Positions 23,041-33,270 of a stretch of 64,000 bases of DNA are shown here, piece after piece. The stretch comes from Acanthosepion lycidas (Eukaryota > Mollusca > Cephalopoda > Sepiida > Sepiidae): contig OZ010571.1 of assembly GCA_963932145.1 (NCBI GenBank), forward strand, positions 111,736,505-111,800,504, given 5' to 3'. The translations under genes were made by a program, and so were the position numbers. How positions within the stretch are numbered: the stretch's first letter is position 1; each line of letters starts with the position of its first letter. The notes below the pieces were generated by a model. The model did not search any database. It was not told where the DNA came from and was given only the letters and a program-made list of their open reading frames with translations.

Positions 23041-23830
23041 TCAAGAATTCATATAGTGATTCCATCGGAACTTTTTCCAGCAAAACTGCAACTTGAAATA
23101 TTGATGTCCACATGTGCCACATTTTTTTAGGTTTTCGATCCTTGTATTTTGATCAGGTTTTGAAAATCTTTAAAGATGAATTAAAATCTGTAGAGACTGT
23201 CATGTCAATAGGAAAACACATAGTGTTCTTGTTGTCTTTGTTCACGATATCTGGGCTATTAGCTTTGATTGTTTTGTCTGTGTGTATTGTAAAATCACAT
23301 AAAATTGTTACAGGTCCTATCTCTGTAACGGGGACTTGGTGATGTTCATTTATACGAATATTTTGAAGTTTCCTTCGTGTAAAAGTTGTATATTGTCTAA
23401 TGCAGATATTGACCCACTGCATCAAGACAGGATTTATATTCAGTTAATCTTAACACTGTACAACCTGATACAAGATAGTCATTTGTTTCTGGATATTTGT
23501 CACCAAATTTGCATTTCCGGTTAACACAAGTTTTCAGCATTTCGGCTTGAGAATTTCTAGTTAGCAAGCATTGGTTCTCTGCAGTAACATTAAAAACTTC
23601 GATTTAAGCTTTTAACACTGGACTACAAAACCACTGATGGGTACGGGGTTTGTCAACATCAGCTTGTCTGGTACGGGCAGAGTATTGACCATGAAGACGC
23701 TTGGTTTGCCATGTTTTCTGCATTATGTACATTGCATTTGTTTTGGCTTTCTTTTTTTAGGAAAATTTTCCCTGCATTGTGTTGTATTTGAACTTCTTCG
23801 CCCATTTGAAATTCCCCTTTGAAGTTGTTG
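23041..23830 (-). mobile_element. LINE fragment: post-RT C-terminal region with zinc-knuckle-like motif
   Basis: On the minus strand, from right to left, one reads AMYIMQKTWQTKRLHGQY, then NVTAENQCLLTRNSQ, then CVNRKCKFGDKYPETNDYLVSGC (C-x4-C...H/Y..GC, normally a Cys-His knuckle). Next come AVGQYLH, then (23180-23290) PVTILCDFTIHTDKTIKAN, SPDIVNKDNKN and CFPIDMTVSTD. These match, in order, the AQDQ-LxTR, CRxC...HLVSGC, VTILWDFTIHTDRTI and RPDIVxKD...LIDMxVPxD blocks found downstream of RT in a widespread animal LINE type. The likely HHC pattern is partly broken (Tyr for His before LVSGC) and frames change, so the copy is dead. The clade is not certain. No RT core is visible to the right of 23830. 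Confidence 0.75.
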
Positions 23831-24972
23831 TTTTCTTTTATTACTGAATAAATTTTCTTTCATGTTTATTGACACATATCATCATACAGTCTTCTGTAGT
23901 TTCCAGATATCTTTGAAGACCAATTGTTGTGGACAATTGTAAGACAGTTCTAGTTGAACTAATTATCTGCCTCCTTCAGATCTGGGCATATACATACGTT
24001 TAGCATTATCCTTAGGAGGATGCATGAGATGACTAGTTAGATGTCCGGATTTTGTTGTTATTATTAATATTATTGTATATAAAGATAAAATATCCTTAAT
24101 TTTCCAAGGTAACCAAAATATCAGTAAACTCTTTTTTAACTTTAACTCACTATAGTATAGTATTATAGCGAGTCGATATGCGAAATATATTTACACTAGT
24201 TGTGAAAGATTACAAGGTTTGAAAGGTATAAATTTTCAGCTTCACAAGTATGTTCCCTTTTAAAGATATTTTTCCATCAAAGCTCTTAGTTTTCTAAGCT
24301 CTAATGATCTCTAGTCTGCCTGAATGTTGCCCATCACCTGGACAGGCTGACGTGTGTTGATATAAACCTTTTATTTGAGATAGCCTTATAGGAAGAAATC
24401 GGTTGCTGGTCAGATGGGGAGAAAATGGTGACCAGTTTATGCCGCAACCGTGAGAACTTATTGATTCTTCCCCACCCCGCCCTGAAATTCTGAGAAGATG
24501 GATTGCAACCCTCGTCTTTTAAGCTGCCGTTTCATCTTCTACGGAAACAGGATGATGCTTTTAAGAATTCGCAGGTGTGATGTCTAAAAGATCTCGAGCT
24601 GAAGAAGCCGCCTTCGAGTTGATGCGCTCGTATCTTCTTCAATACTCTCTCTTATTCAATCAACTCCTTCGTTCCTAACCGAATGTGGTCAGCCACTACG
24701 TAGAAGGTCACTTACTGAAAGATTACTCTCAGAACTTGGAGTATTTCTCACATCTTAGTCGCGACGATATGTTTGTTAAGTTTGAATGATTGATCTTTGA
24801 CTTGGGTAGAAAAATATCACTACCCGTGTTCGCTGTTCAGTCGTTTATTAATACAAGATTATTTTCCAAAGTCCGCTTTCAAAATACGTGAAAGAAGAAA
24901 AAATAAGTTACTGAACAGACGCTTAAATTTTCCGGCCCTTGGCGTTTTTGAGTTAACATGTATATGCTTGCG
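23831..24972. other. No gene recognised
   Basis: The stretch 24300-24780 is less AT-rich but shows no family motif or clean splice-flanked frame. Confidence 0.4.
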
Positions 24973-24996
24973 TTGTTGTTGCTGTGGTTGTTGTTG

Positions 24997-25031
<35 letters not shown>

Positions 25032-25032
25032 G
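24973..25032. repeat. (GTT)n/(ATT)n microsatellite
   Basis: GTT/GCT units grade into a clean ATT array. Confidence 0.95.
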
Positions 25033-25550
25033 CATAAACAGGCAAGTTTGTCTAGAACATATATCTTATTGTAACAATGTACATTAATGATACATTACAT
25101 TTGCTTTTCGATGTAATAAATATAAAAAGAATAACGTATTAAACACTGACGTCGTTCAAAGGAACAAAAAATCTCCATTAAATAGGCAAGATGGTATTCA
25201 TATGAGAGTTTGATTTATTGCATCATGGTAGAAATAGTTTTTGCCCAATTTCAACTCGTTTTTCAATCGCATACCGGTTTACGTATCCAACATTATTTAT
25301 GTATCCCGCATTGTACTAACTTCCAATGCAATGCCCGATGTGAACACCACGATAAATAGATATTTCGAATGCATTTGACAAAGATTTGATGATCAAGATC
25401 TCCAGCTTTATTCATTGCAAATCGTCTTTTTAATTATAAAGTCCTTCCTAACGAGTAGGTCTTTGAATGTAGTTATTAACGATCACTCCTTCGGGGCCCT
25501 GGCGGTAATCCTTCAGACATCCTTCAGGGGTCATTTCTCTGAACAACATT
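25033..25550. other. No gene recognised
   Basis: Sequence upstream of the LINE RT piece, possibly decayed RT coding. Not resolvable by eye. Confidence 0.4.
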
Positions 25551-26140
25551 TTGCTTTACATAAATCATCTTCCAAAGAATATACTAAGATCTTTTGTGAA
25601 CATTTATGCCGATGATACGGCGATATATGGCTACATCTTTAATAGTTTTGATATTCAGAGATTGGCAGCTGATCTCTCATTCAATATAGCACAAACTTCT
25701 CAGTGGGGGAAAAATGATTGCTTACATTTCATGGCTCTAAAATCATACTTGTTACATTCCATCATTGTCGATCGGACTCCGAAATGCCGGCAGTCGCAAT
25801 ATCCCCTAGGGGAGGCTCCGTGGGCCTTGAACACACGCTTGACCTCAAGTGGTGCTCATACATACGATCCATCGCAAAAGCGGCTATCTGTACCTCTCCA
25901 ATAAGTACAATCATTCGTGAGAAGTAAGTTCCGCACGAATAGCTTCTTGAGAACTACTGCTCTATGGAACCAACTCCTCAGAGGATGTTTCCTCGATTAC
26001 TAAAATCTTAACCGGTTAAGTCTAGGGTTAACCGTTATCTATCTCTACTATCTGTATACTTTGCCTATTAGTGTAACCCAATACCTGGAGTCGCGCAGCA
26101 ACCATGTACACAGTGAACCTTACTCTAAAAAACAATCCCC
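25551..26140 (+). mobile_element. Jockey-like LINE fragment (RT core piece plus 3' end)
   Basis: From 25566 the frame reads LPKNILRSFVNIYADDTAIYG (YADD catalytic box at 25605-25616), then QRLAADLSFNIAQTSQWGK, the block typical of Jockey-like RT. An overlapping frame continues HTLDLKWCSYIRSIAKAA (the LGLxxxPDLKW block). After about 25900 coding resumes at the far 3' block TTALWNQLLRGCF (about 25956-25994) and then the tail SRVNRYLSL. The segment between, about 150 residues in relatives, is missing, so the copy has an internal deletion as well as a 5' truncation. The same 3' block occurs at 38.0 and 60.7 kb. Confidence 0.85.
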
Positions 26141-26215
26141 CACGCCCCCAAAAATCGGCTTGGATATTTCAGTTTACTTATATTCATATTTTCTTATTTC
26201 ACATTACATCGATTT

Positions 26216-26246
26216 TCTCTCTTTCTCTCTCTCTCTATATATATAT

Positions 26247-26301
<55 letters not shown>
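26216..26301. repeat. (CT)n-(TA)n-(CTATAT)n microsatellite
   Basis: CT tract leads into TA with CTATAT hexamer variants. Confidence 0.95.
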
Positions 26302-26308
<7 letters not shown>

Positions 26309-26601
26309 TATGAAAAACTAGGTAATCCGTATGGGTCAATGTCTGGACCTCTTCAAGTAATTTTAAGTATGAAAGAATAGAAATATTAAATTACAACTAA
26401 CTCACTCATGTCTTCATCTCTCTCCCCCCTCACTTCCTCACTTCGTTAATTTACATATGCTTAATACGGCCCGTCAAAAATGTGTAAATTTCTTTTCATT
26501 TTTCGTTTCAACCTTTGGAAGTAAAGTCTGATGATCCACAGTCCTTTAAAAGGGCTGTGTTGAAATAATTTATTACATGGAACCTTAAAATGGTCTGTTT
26601 T

Positions 26602-26606
<5 letters not shown>
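26302..26606. other. Unclassified, with a strong short hairpin
   Basis: The only structure is the stem CACAGTCC/GGGCTGTG near 26536-26558. It resembles a hammerhead layout superficially but fails the test (see rejected items). Confidence 0.4.

Positions 26607-26680
<74 letters not shown>
26607..26680. repeat. (TA)n microsatellite, left flank of a Tc1 insertion
   Basis: Pure TA array that resumes on the far side of the Tc1 element at 28061. Confidence 0.97.
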
Positions 26681-26683
<3 letters not shown>

Positions 26684-26684
26684 G

Positions 26685-28057
26685 CAGTAGGAGAAATAAA
26701 TATTCGTACACATAGAAAAATTGTATTTTTATAAATGTAAAAGCCTTAAATAAAACAAATTTCGGCACATTTCATGTATAAAGACACATACTATTAAAAA
26801 ATAATAATAAACTTAATTAATTCTTATTCTAACAGAAATTAATGCATTTTTAAAATTTTAACTTGTGAAAAAATTTCGTACAAATCAATTATTAGAATAA
26901 AATAATCAATGAATTATGAAAAAAGTATAATCTAGAATGTTCCAGTAATGTTATCAGTAATTATAGTTAACGCAATTAGCCATTATCAAAGAATTCTTCA
27001 ATTTCTAGTCTTACGAGAAAGTTCTAATAATGCTTTAAGGTAAAGAATTGACTATTTCACAAAAACAACTTTGGAAAGATGGGAACAGTTACAGAACGAT
27101 TTCTAACAACCTGAATATTGCTTTTACTACAATTGCTTCGTTCATTGCAAGGTTTAAAACTCGTAACAGCGTCGAAAACCAAAGACGAACAGAGATGCTA
27201 GGCTAAAATTCGTTAGATGGCATAAGGATAAAGAATATTCGTTTTGGAAAAAGGTACTATGGACAGATGAAACTAAAATAGAATTGTTTGGTCATAATTA
27301 TCGAAATCATATGTGGAGGAAGGACGGTGAAGCCTACTTACCAAAGAATATATTGCCAACTGTAAAGTTTGGTGGTGGCAGTATCATGATCTGGAGCTGT
27401 TTTTCTGCAAAAGGTGCTGGCAGAATATCAATAATAGATGGCAAAATATATGCCGAAAGATACCAGAAAATCATGCAAGACAATTTAATGCGTTCTGTTG
27501 AGAGACTTCGGCTACCTCCTGATTGGGTTTTCCTGCTGGATAATGATCCTAAGCATACCGCTAGATCTACAAGGAAATGGTTAGCTGAAAGTAACGTTGA
27601 TGTCTTGCAATGGCCAAGTCAGTCCCCAGACTTGAACCCAATCGAGAATTTATGGCGATATTTGAAAATTCAAATTGGGAAAAGAGCACCAACGAATATC
27701 AAGAATTTGAAGACAATATGCCAAGAAGAATGGGACAAAATACCACTCAATGTGTGCAAATCATTAGTTGAGACGTACAGGAATAGATTGGTAGCTGTTA
27801 AACTCAATAAAGGATATTCCACAAAATATTAAATTAAGTTAATATGCATTATTTTGGTTTGTACGAATACTTTTTTCATCAGTTAAAATGAAAAAAGAAA
27901 TGCATTAATTTCTGTTAGAATAAGAATTAATTAAGTGTATTACTATTTTTTAATAATATGTATCTTTACACATAAAATGTATCAAAATTTATCTTGGTTA
28001 AGGCTTTTACACTTATAAAAATACAATTTTTCATGTGTACGAATTTTTATTTCTCCA

Positions 28058-28062
<5 letters not shown>
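26685..28062 (+). mobile_element. Tc1 transposon with long IR/DR-type ends
   Basis: About 1.38 kb. The inverted repeats are about 200 bp each: left 26685-26885, right 27856-28062. The outer ends read GGAGAAATAAATATTCGTAC on the left and GGAGAAATAAAAATTCGTAC on the right (complement). Within each arm the motif TTCGTACA appears twice, at the outer end and again at the inner end (left near 26703 and 26875), the IR/DR layout seen in the Sleeping Beauty group. Both sides are (TA)n DNA, so this TA-targeting element inserted into a TA array and split it. The transposase gene inside is damaged only in its N-terminal half. Confidence 0.93.
27066..27832 (+). pseudogene. Tc1 transposase, DD34E, with internal deletion
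   Basis: The N-terminal DNA-binding half starts near 27030 (an ATG at 27029 is followed at once by a stop). It reads QLWKDGNSYRTISNNLNIA, then FIARFKTRNSVENQRRTE to about 27190. From 27197 the catalytic domain continues in another frame: ARLKFVRWH, VLWTDETKIELFG (first Asp), VKFGGGSIMIW, FLLDNDPKHTAR (second Asp) and SPDLNPIENLWRYLK (Glu). There are 34 residues between the second Asp and the Glu, so it is DD34E. The catalytic part is open to a stop at 27832 with all three acidic residues. About 70-80 residues that normally link the two halves are absent, with a change of frame. The copy is therefore non-autonomous, though fairly young. Confidence 0.92.

Positions 28063-28122
<60 letters not shown>
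28061..28122. repeat. (TA)n microsatellite, right flank of the Tc1 insertion
   Basis: Continuation of the array at 26607-26680. Confidence 0.97.
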
Positions 28123-28123
<1 letters not shown>

Positions 28124-28502
28124 CATTTTATTTGAATGTATTTCCATTAGCTCTGGTTAGTTTTATCTAACTATTTGTATATATGTTTGATAATTTTTAA
28201 AGTTATATTCTGTACATCTTAATGCACATAAACAAAAGAAGTCCAGTTTATTTTAAATCTAAAATATAAACTAATTTTATTTTAAATAGTTTTTTTACCA
28301 GTAATTCCTGTATAATATACGAACACCGCAAACATTGGGCTAATGAGATATTTAAAAAAAAATAAACTGTCTGTCTAGACTCAGCACCTGAATATTGCGT
28401 TGTGCATGAAACCCCAAGGCGTGTTACCAGTGAATAAAAACAAATAATATAGCTCTGTTATATTATATCGAGCACTATTTATGAATACCACCACGGGATA
28501 TG

Positions 28503-28504
<2 letters not shown>

Positions 28505-28542
<38 letters not shown>
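28505..28542. repeat. (TA)n microsatellite
   Basis: Pure TA array. Confidence 0.96.
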
Positions 28543-28545
<3 letters not shown>

Positions 28546-28572
28546 ATGAAAAACAAACCACTTTAAGGTACC

Positions 28573-28632
28573 ATATATATATGTGTGTGTGTGCACGCGC
28601 GCGTGTGTGTGCACGCGCGCGTGTGTGTGTAT
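28573..28632. repeat. TA/TG/CG alternating tract
   Basis: TA, TG, then two blocks of GCACGCGCGCG separated by TG units. Alternating purine-pyrimidine over about 60 bases and by far the richest CpG spot nearby. Confidence 0.95.
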
Positions 28633-28669
28633 GTGAAAATATATAGAAAATAGGAAAGAACTCGTTAGG

Positions 28670-28671
<2 letters not shown>

Positions 28672-28721
<50 letters not shown>
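28672..28721. repeat. (TA)n microsatellite
   Basis: Pure TA array. Confidence 0.96.
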
Positions 28722-29983
28722 CAGGTAAAAAAAATTGTTGCTAAGTAATCCAAGTAAATCCTATTAATATAAAATATTAAAAGTGATCCACAAAAGAGAG
28801 CTCAATATAAATTTTATTATAGATCATATAAGTGAATTACGATCAATGAGATCCAAGCAATTTACCTCATACAGATGATCATTTCCTCCATGGGAAAGTA
28901 GTTTTTCCCTGGACTTATCAATACAAATACATTTACTAAAATGAATAAAAACGTTTCTTCACATGAAATTTGAAAGACAAAGGAAGGAAAGATGGAAAAA
29001 AGAAAAAGACAAGAATTAAATAAGAGGGAGTAAGTATTGACCTATAAGAGAGGAGGACGCTATCTAGCTTAAGAGGTTTAAGTGACCTAATACATATATT
29101 TTTTTCTACCCTCTTTGATTTTGTATCAGTCTATAGTTTAGGTACTGGATTATCAAAAAAGTAGTAAAAATTAATCTGTGACTATTTTAGACATACATCC
29201 CGATTAATTTTTTTCCTTTTTCTTTTACAAAATTAACAAATTTTCGATATTTGTGTTCGTTTATGTACGACTATTTCATAATTTGAACGTGTTATATATT
29301 ATAAAAAAAGTTTACGTTTGGTGAGCTTCTAAAACATGTAATTAATATAATGTTCATATACGTACATTATATTTGTTCCAAAGTTTGTCATAGCCGGCTT
29401 TGATAGTGCATAAAAACCACCAGTGCCTATAAAATGCTTTCGTGACATTCGTCTCAAATAGACTTCGGCAATTATGTCCAACTCAAAGTCGGAGTATACA
29501 GTGAGACGGACAACTGGTGCCTCGTAACCAGTCGCTTAGTGTAGATGGAGCTCGATAGCCCAGGAACACTAACGATTTTCAGCAACACCTTCAGCCAAGC
29601 AAATCCCAAAAGTTATGCCCTGTGTTTCTTTTAGATATTGTTGGTACTGCGGAGAGGAGGAAATGTAGTTTGGTCAGCGCTTGTTTTCCATATATCATCG
29701 CCCTGGCTTACGCTCTGGAGAGGTGACTATAGTCTCCCCAACAACAAAAAAAAAACTGCATTTTAACAAAAAAGGTCACTACCTACATCTCCTGAGATAA
29801 ACAGATGCCTAGTACTACTATGAAAATGTTTACGACCATTGTAAACTATTGTACATTTCTCATAATTGCCATTTTAAAATGGTTGTTTTTCTGTTGTCTG
29901 CAGATGGAATTTTGGCTATGTCGGATTTAATTACTGACTTAATTACCGCATTTTTGCAAGGGTTCTAAAGCAAAGGTCTTTAT
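28722..29983. other. No gene recognised
   Basis: The part 29390-29740 is less AT-rich and contains a promoter-like TATAAAATGC (about 29429), but I find no family or coding match. Confidence 0.4.
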
Positions 29984-31492
29984 CAAGGGTTCTAAAAGAG
30001 CATGGAAGATGCGAGATGTCCACAATATATGACAAAATAATTTTGGTCACCTACACTATTTCTTTTATCTTTTCTGCTCTACTGATATAAAGCAAATATT
30101 TACGGCGAAAAAAATGCAAAGAAACCAGGATGAAGATAGTGAAATATGGACTATCGATCAGCTGGAATGCCAAGAAACATCATTTCAGAAATCCTCTGGA
30201 ATCTCAAAACACTGGAAATATTTAGAGTCGGCCAAACCATAGACGCTTTTGAAACTGCCACATTAGATAATATGGAGACTGAACAGGACAGAAAATAGGC
30301 TAAATGAAAGAAGAGTGATAGACTAGTGATGAATATCTCCGACATGTTCAACTTGGTGCCAGTCGATAACATTAAGTGTATCCTTCAAGACCCTGTACCA
30401 AGTAAGTTCATTTCATCGAAGAATCTGGCTTTAAATGACAAGCGTTTGAAGACGACGTTATGTTGTTCAAAATATTATGAACTGTGAAATGAAGATGCTT
30501 AGAATAAGATAATGTTCATCGACAAAACGAAGATGGGGCTGCATTCTAATAATCGTGGATTAATCGAAAGCTAAAATCAAAGGGAAATGTACCAAGTCAC
30601 ACTACGAAAACAGTGAAGTGTTAGGTAAAGCGTGTTTCATTAAGACGGATTACATATATAAAGTTGTTTCATTAAGACGGATCAAAGTCTGCAGTAAATA
30701 AATTTGTGTTAGTGGTGAAAGTTTTTTTTATTTCTCTTTTGGATCATGTTATTTAAGTCATGGCAATTATGTGTGAAAAATAGTATCGCCCAAATGTCGG
30801 TCCAATCTGAAAGAAAAACAAAAAAATCATTAGACACTTGAACTTAATTCACATTTAAAATCGGTCCAAGTTATTGGAACTCCTTTTATACGAGTCTGAT
30901 AGTGCTTTAGCGCTGCATAAAAAGTGGTGTTTCACGAAAATTGTTTCAAATTGATACTAAATTGAATAGTGCAATATATATCCTGTTGTTGAAGGAAAAA
31001 TTGATACAAAATTTGGATGAAAATGAGATTTTTTAGCATTACGGATCTCCATATCACAGACTGCAATCAACACAACTGGAACTGATTGATGAAAGTTTCA
31101 CCGCAGTGAATGATTGGCCAGATTAGAGCCCTGAATTAAATCATGTACCAAATGTTGACATAACTAATGTGTAGAATTCACCAGTAGAAACCGCGTTATC
31201 TTGAGTTGCGTGAGACCGACCACAGGGTATGGTATCTTGAAGCTGTGAAGATGTTGAAGTATTTGTACGCATCCCATTCCAGGTGCATTGAAGCAATTAT
31301 TCAAGCTACAGGAAGCCACACAAAATATTAACGATGTTGATTAACGTGTTGAAATAAACATTATATGATACATTTTCATTAAATTTTTCTGTTTTAAAAC
31401 ACGGCAGCTAAGTTGGTTAATGAAAAAATGACGAAATATTTTGCATGGCCATTTTTGGGAATTCGAATCTTCCACGCTCTTCGGAACCCTTG
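29984..31492 (+). mobile_element. Decayed IS630-Tc1-mariner-type transposon with a nested insertion
   Basis: The left end CAAGGGTTCTAAAAGAGC matches the complement of the right end, GCAAGGGTTCCGAAGAGCG. The similarity runs further inward (GTGGAAGAT, ACAAAAT-type blocks), giving imperfect inverted repeats of about 65 bp. The interior holds plus-strand transposase traces. 30200-30480 reads SEILWNLKTLE and DNIKCILQDPVPSKF-like segments of an N-terminal domain. 31000-31150 reads WIQNLDENE, HYGSPYHRLQSTQLEL and NDWPD.SPELN (family QQDGxPxH and WPxRSPDLN). 31260-31340 reads RCIEAIIQATGSHTKY, a C-terminal block. The second catalytic Asp is replaced by Tyr. Many stops and frame changes make it long dead. 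A 135-bp fragment of a second family interrupts it (30664-30798). Confidence 0.7.
30664..30798 (-). mobile_element. Inserted terminal fragment of the 63.6-kb transposon family
   Basis: GTTTCATTAAGACGGATCAA through ATCGCCCAAATGTC matches 63571-63702 with few differences (CAGTAAATAAAT, GTGTGAAAAATA and others shared). A partial extra copy of the terminal motif, GTGTTTCATTAAGACGGAT, lies just before it at 30632-30650. It represents only the transposon end and the last codons of its transposase. Confidence 0.85.
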
Positions 31493-31833
31493 CTAATATA
31501 TGGTAATTGGACGTTAAAATGACTGCAATGTAGCAAACGTTTCATTTGTAGAAAGCATAATAGAAAAACATAATTTTAAAATTGTAAGAGAATTCGAATA
31601 GTTTAAAATTGGCTAAAACGTTTGAATGGTAATGTATATATCTATATCTATAAAACTGTGTTTGTCTGTCTATGTGTTTATATGCAATTTATGAACGTCC
31701 ACATTTCTCGAATAATTTCGATGAAATTGTACACAGATATTGCCAATTTACCAAATTAGGTCAAGACTAACTTTCCAGTTTCCAGGTTCACCGGGTCTAA
31801 TAAAAAAAAAATCGATAAAACTGAAGGTAGGTA
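31493..31833. other. Unclassified, repeat-like
   Basis: 31635-31760 (TCTATAAAACTGTGTTTGTC, then ATGAACGTCCACATTTCTCG) has the feel of a dispersed repeat found in many animal genomes, but I cannot name it. Confidence 0.35.
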
Positions 31834-32117
31834 CTACTTTTTGCAAAAACCGTTTCTCACATGTTCGGTCCATGGTATTCTCAGAAACATTCTGCAGAAA
31901 CACATTTGTGTTGCTTCAAGTCTCTCCTTCATCTGTGTGGCAACTCTCCAAAATTCACGGCGATATATGAGGACTGATATACGCAACACTTCAGTAGGCT
32001 TTCCTTTGTTTTTAACGAGGTTTTCCAGTTTTTTAATACTTTGCTGAACTTTTGGAAGGTATCTTTCCATATCCTAATGCACCATTGAATATCAGTATCG
32101 CACTTTATATCCTCCAT
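31834..32117 (-). mobile_element. LINE fragment, RT C-terminal region (minus strand)
   Basis: On the minus strand the first part reads DIQWCIRIWKDTFQKFSKVL and NWKTSLKTKESLLKC. After a frame change come VLRISVLIYRREFW, then QMKERLEATQMCF and RMFLRIPWTEHVRN. These are the RIRIxKxxFxKL, KTKxxLLxCYVxSVLLYGCExW and LEAxEMWFYRRMLRIPWTExVxN blocks of an endonuclease/RT LINE. It points opposite to the next LINE piece at 32215, so the two are separate insertions or an inversion. Confidence 0.8.
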
Positions 32118-32464
32118 TAAACCACTTTCCAGATAGTAAAAGTTAAAACTTGTACTTGTATGATTTTGCTATCTCTAGTTCATAAAGTATTTGCTGACAA
32201 AGAAGAACGTATTTTTTTTTTTTTACCGGACTTAATCAACGTATGCAGTGAGACGATTCTGAGTCAATTACAAATCCGTCCAGCATTAATTATTGGCGGA
32301 TACAGTCTTAACATAAGATATGAAGATGACAGTGTTGATAGCAGACACAAAAACGAACTATAAAACCTCCTATAAAACCTCATATACAAGGCAATTAAGA
32401 AAGAACTAATCATCAGTTTTAAGAAGACAATGCATAAAACGCCTGAATCTCATGCACAACCACA

Positions 32465-32467
<3 letters not shown>

Positions 32468-32511
<44 letters not shown>
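32468..32511. repeat. (TA)n microsatellite
   Basis: Pure TA array of about 44 bases. Confidence 0.96.
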
Positions 32512-32516
<5 letters not shown>

Positions 32517-32613
32517 ATTAACTGATTTAAAATGTTTTTTTCGCTACACAGTTTTAACCATGTTTCAAAAATGGATGCTAAAATATTTATACACACAAAC
32601 ACACACGCACGCA

Positions 32614-32616
<3 letters not shown>

Positions 32617-32676
<60 letters not shown>
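32617..32676. repeat. (TA)n/(TG)n microsatellite
   Basis: TA then TG, preceded by CA/CG units (32591-32616). Confidence 0.96.
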
Positions 32677-32691
32677 AAGGGAGAGAGACAG

Positions 32692-32693
<2 letters not shown>

Positions 32694-32771
<78 letters not shown>

Positions 32772-32878
32772 AAATGGGTGTGTCTGCGTGTGTGTTTGTG
32801 TGTGTGTCTGCGCATCCATGTTTATAAAACATGGATGCGCAGACACACACACAAACACACGCGCAGACACACCCTTTT

Positions 32879-32927
<49 letters not shown>
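32694..32927. repeat. Large microsatellite palindrome
   Basis: The left arm is (TA)n-(TG)n plus a 53-base unique segment ending ATCCATGTTT at 32823. The right arm is the complement: AAACATGGAT from 32827, the same unique segment, then (CA)n-(TA)n. In the unique 53 bases I see only two mismatches. Arms total about 100-125 bases around a 3-base centre. Confidence 0.92.
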
Positions 32928-32933
<6 letters not shown>

Positions 32934-32954
32934 GGACGCGCAGACACACACACA

Positions 32955-32990
<36 letters not shown>
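32928..32990. repeat. Partial direct copy of the palindrome arm plus (CA)n
   Basis: AAAACATGGACGCGCAGACAC repeats the start of the right arm once more with one change, then runs into CA. Confidence 0.85.
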
Positions 32991-32993
<3 letters not shown>

Positions 32994-33270
32994 GTTATGT
33001 CAGCATGGAAGTCACTTGCTTAATGGAATTTCTATTGTCCGATTTGAAACCGGAAGTGATTTTCAAACATTTAAGAGAATATACATTTCTAACCGATATA
33101 GGATTCATAAACGTCTACAAATATAAGATTAATTATTAGCAGCCACGATCTTAACAGTATAAGATATACAGAAGACACAGTGATGATTGTATACACAGAA
33201 AGGAAAGTACAAGTATTCATACAGAAGATAGTGAAGGAAAGCGAGAAAAAAGAACTTAATATCTGTTGCG

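Larger units (their letters stand above)
32215..33270 (+). mobile_element. LINE RT core, duplicated and split by a microsatellite palindrome
   Basis: Two plus-strand pieces carry the same RT block. Piece 1 (32215-32440): LINVCSETILSQL, then IIGGYSLNIRYEDDSV (catalytic box here YEDD for YADD) and [15 protein letters not shown]. Piece 2 (33126-33260): HDLNSIRYTEDTVMIV, then TERKVQVFIQKIVKESEKK (box YTED). Since both cover the same residues of RT, they are two copies or a partial duplication, not one gene split in two. Between them lie the arrays and the inverted duplication at 32468-32990. Both have lost catalytic residues. Confidence 0.8.

Noticed and set aside
23112-23342. Plus-strand frame with a hydrophobic segment, membrane-protein-like
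   Set aside because: It is antisense to a clear LINE C-terminal block on the minus strand.
26526-26580. CTGATGA followed by a strong hairpin and GAAA, looking like a second hammerhead
   Set aside because: The hairpin is separated from both boxes by unpaired bases where a G-C pair is required, no A-T pair precedes a usable cleavage base after GAAA, and no stem I can be drawn from the flanks.
32450-33023. Several long frames of Tyr-Ile, Cys-Val and His-Thr repeats
   Set aside because: They are direct translations of TA, TG and CA arrays. The same applies at 987-1241, 13844-14158, 46409-46780, 52261-52638, 55289-55907 and similar sites.
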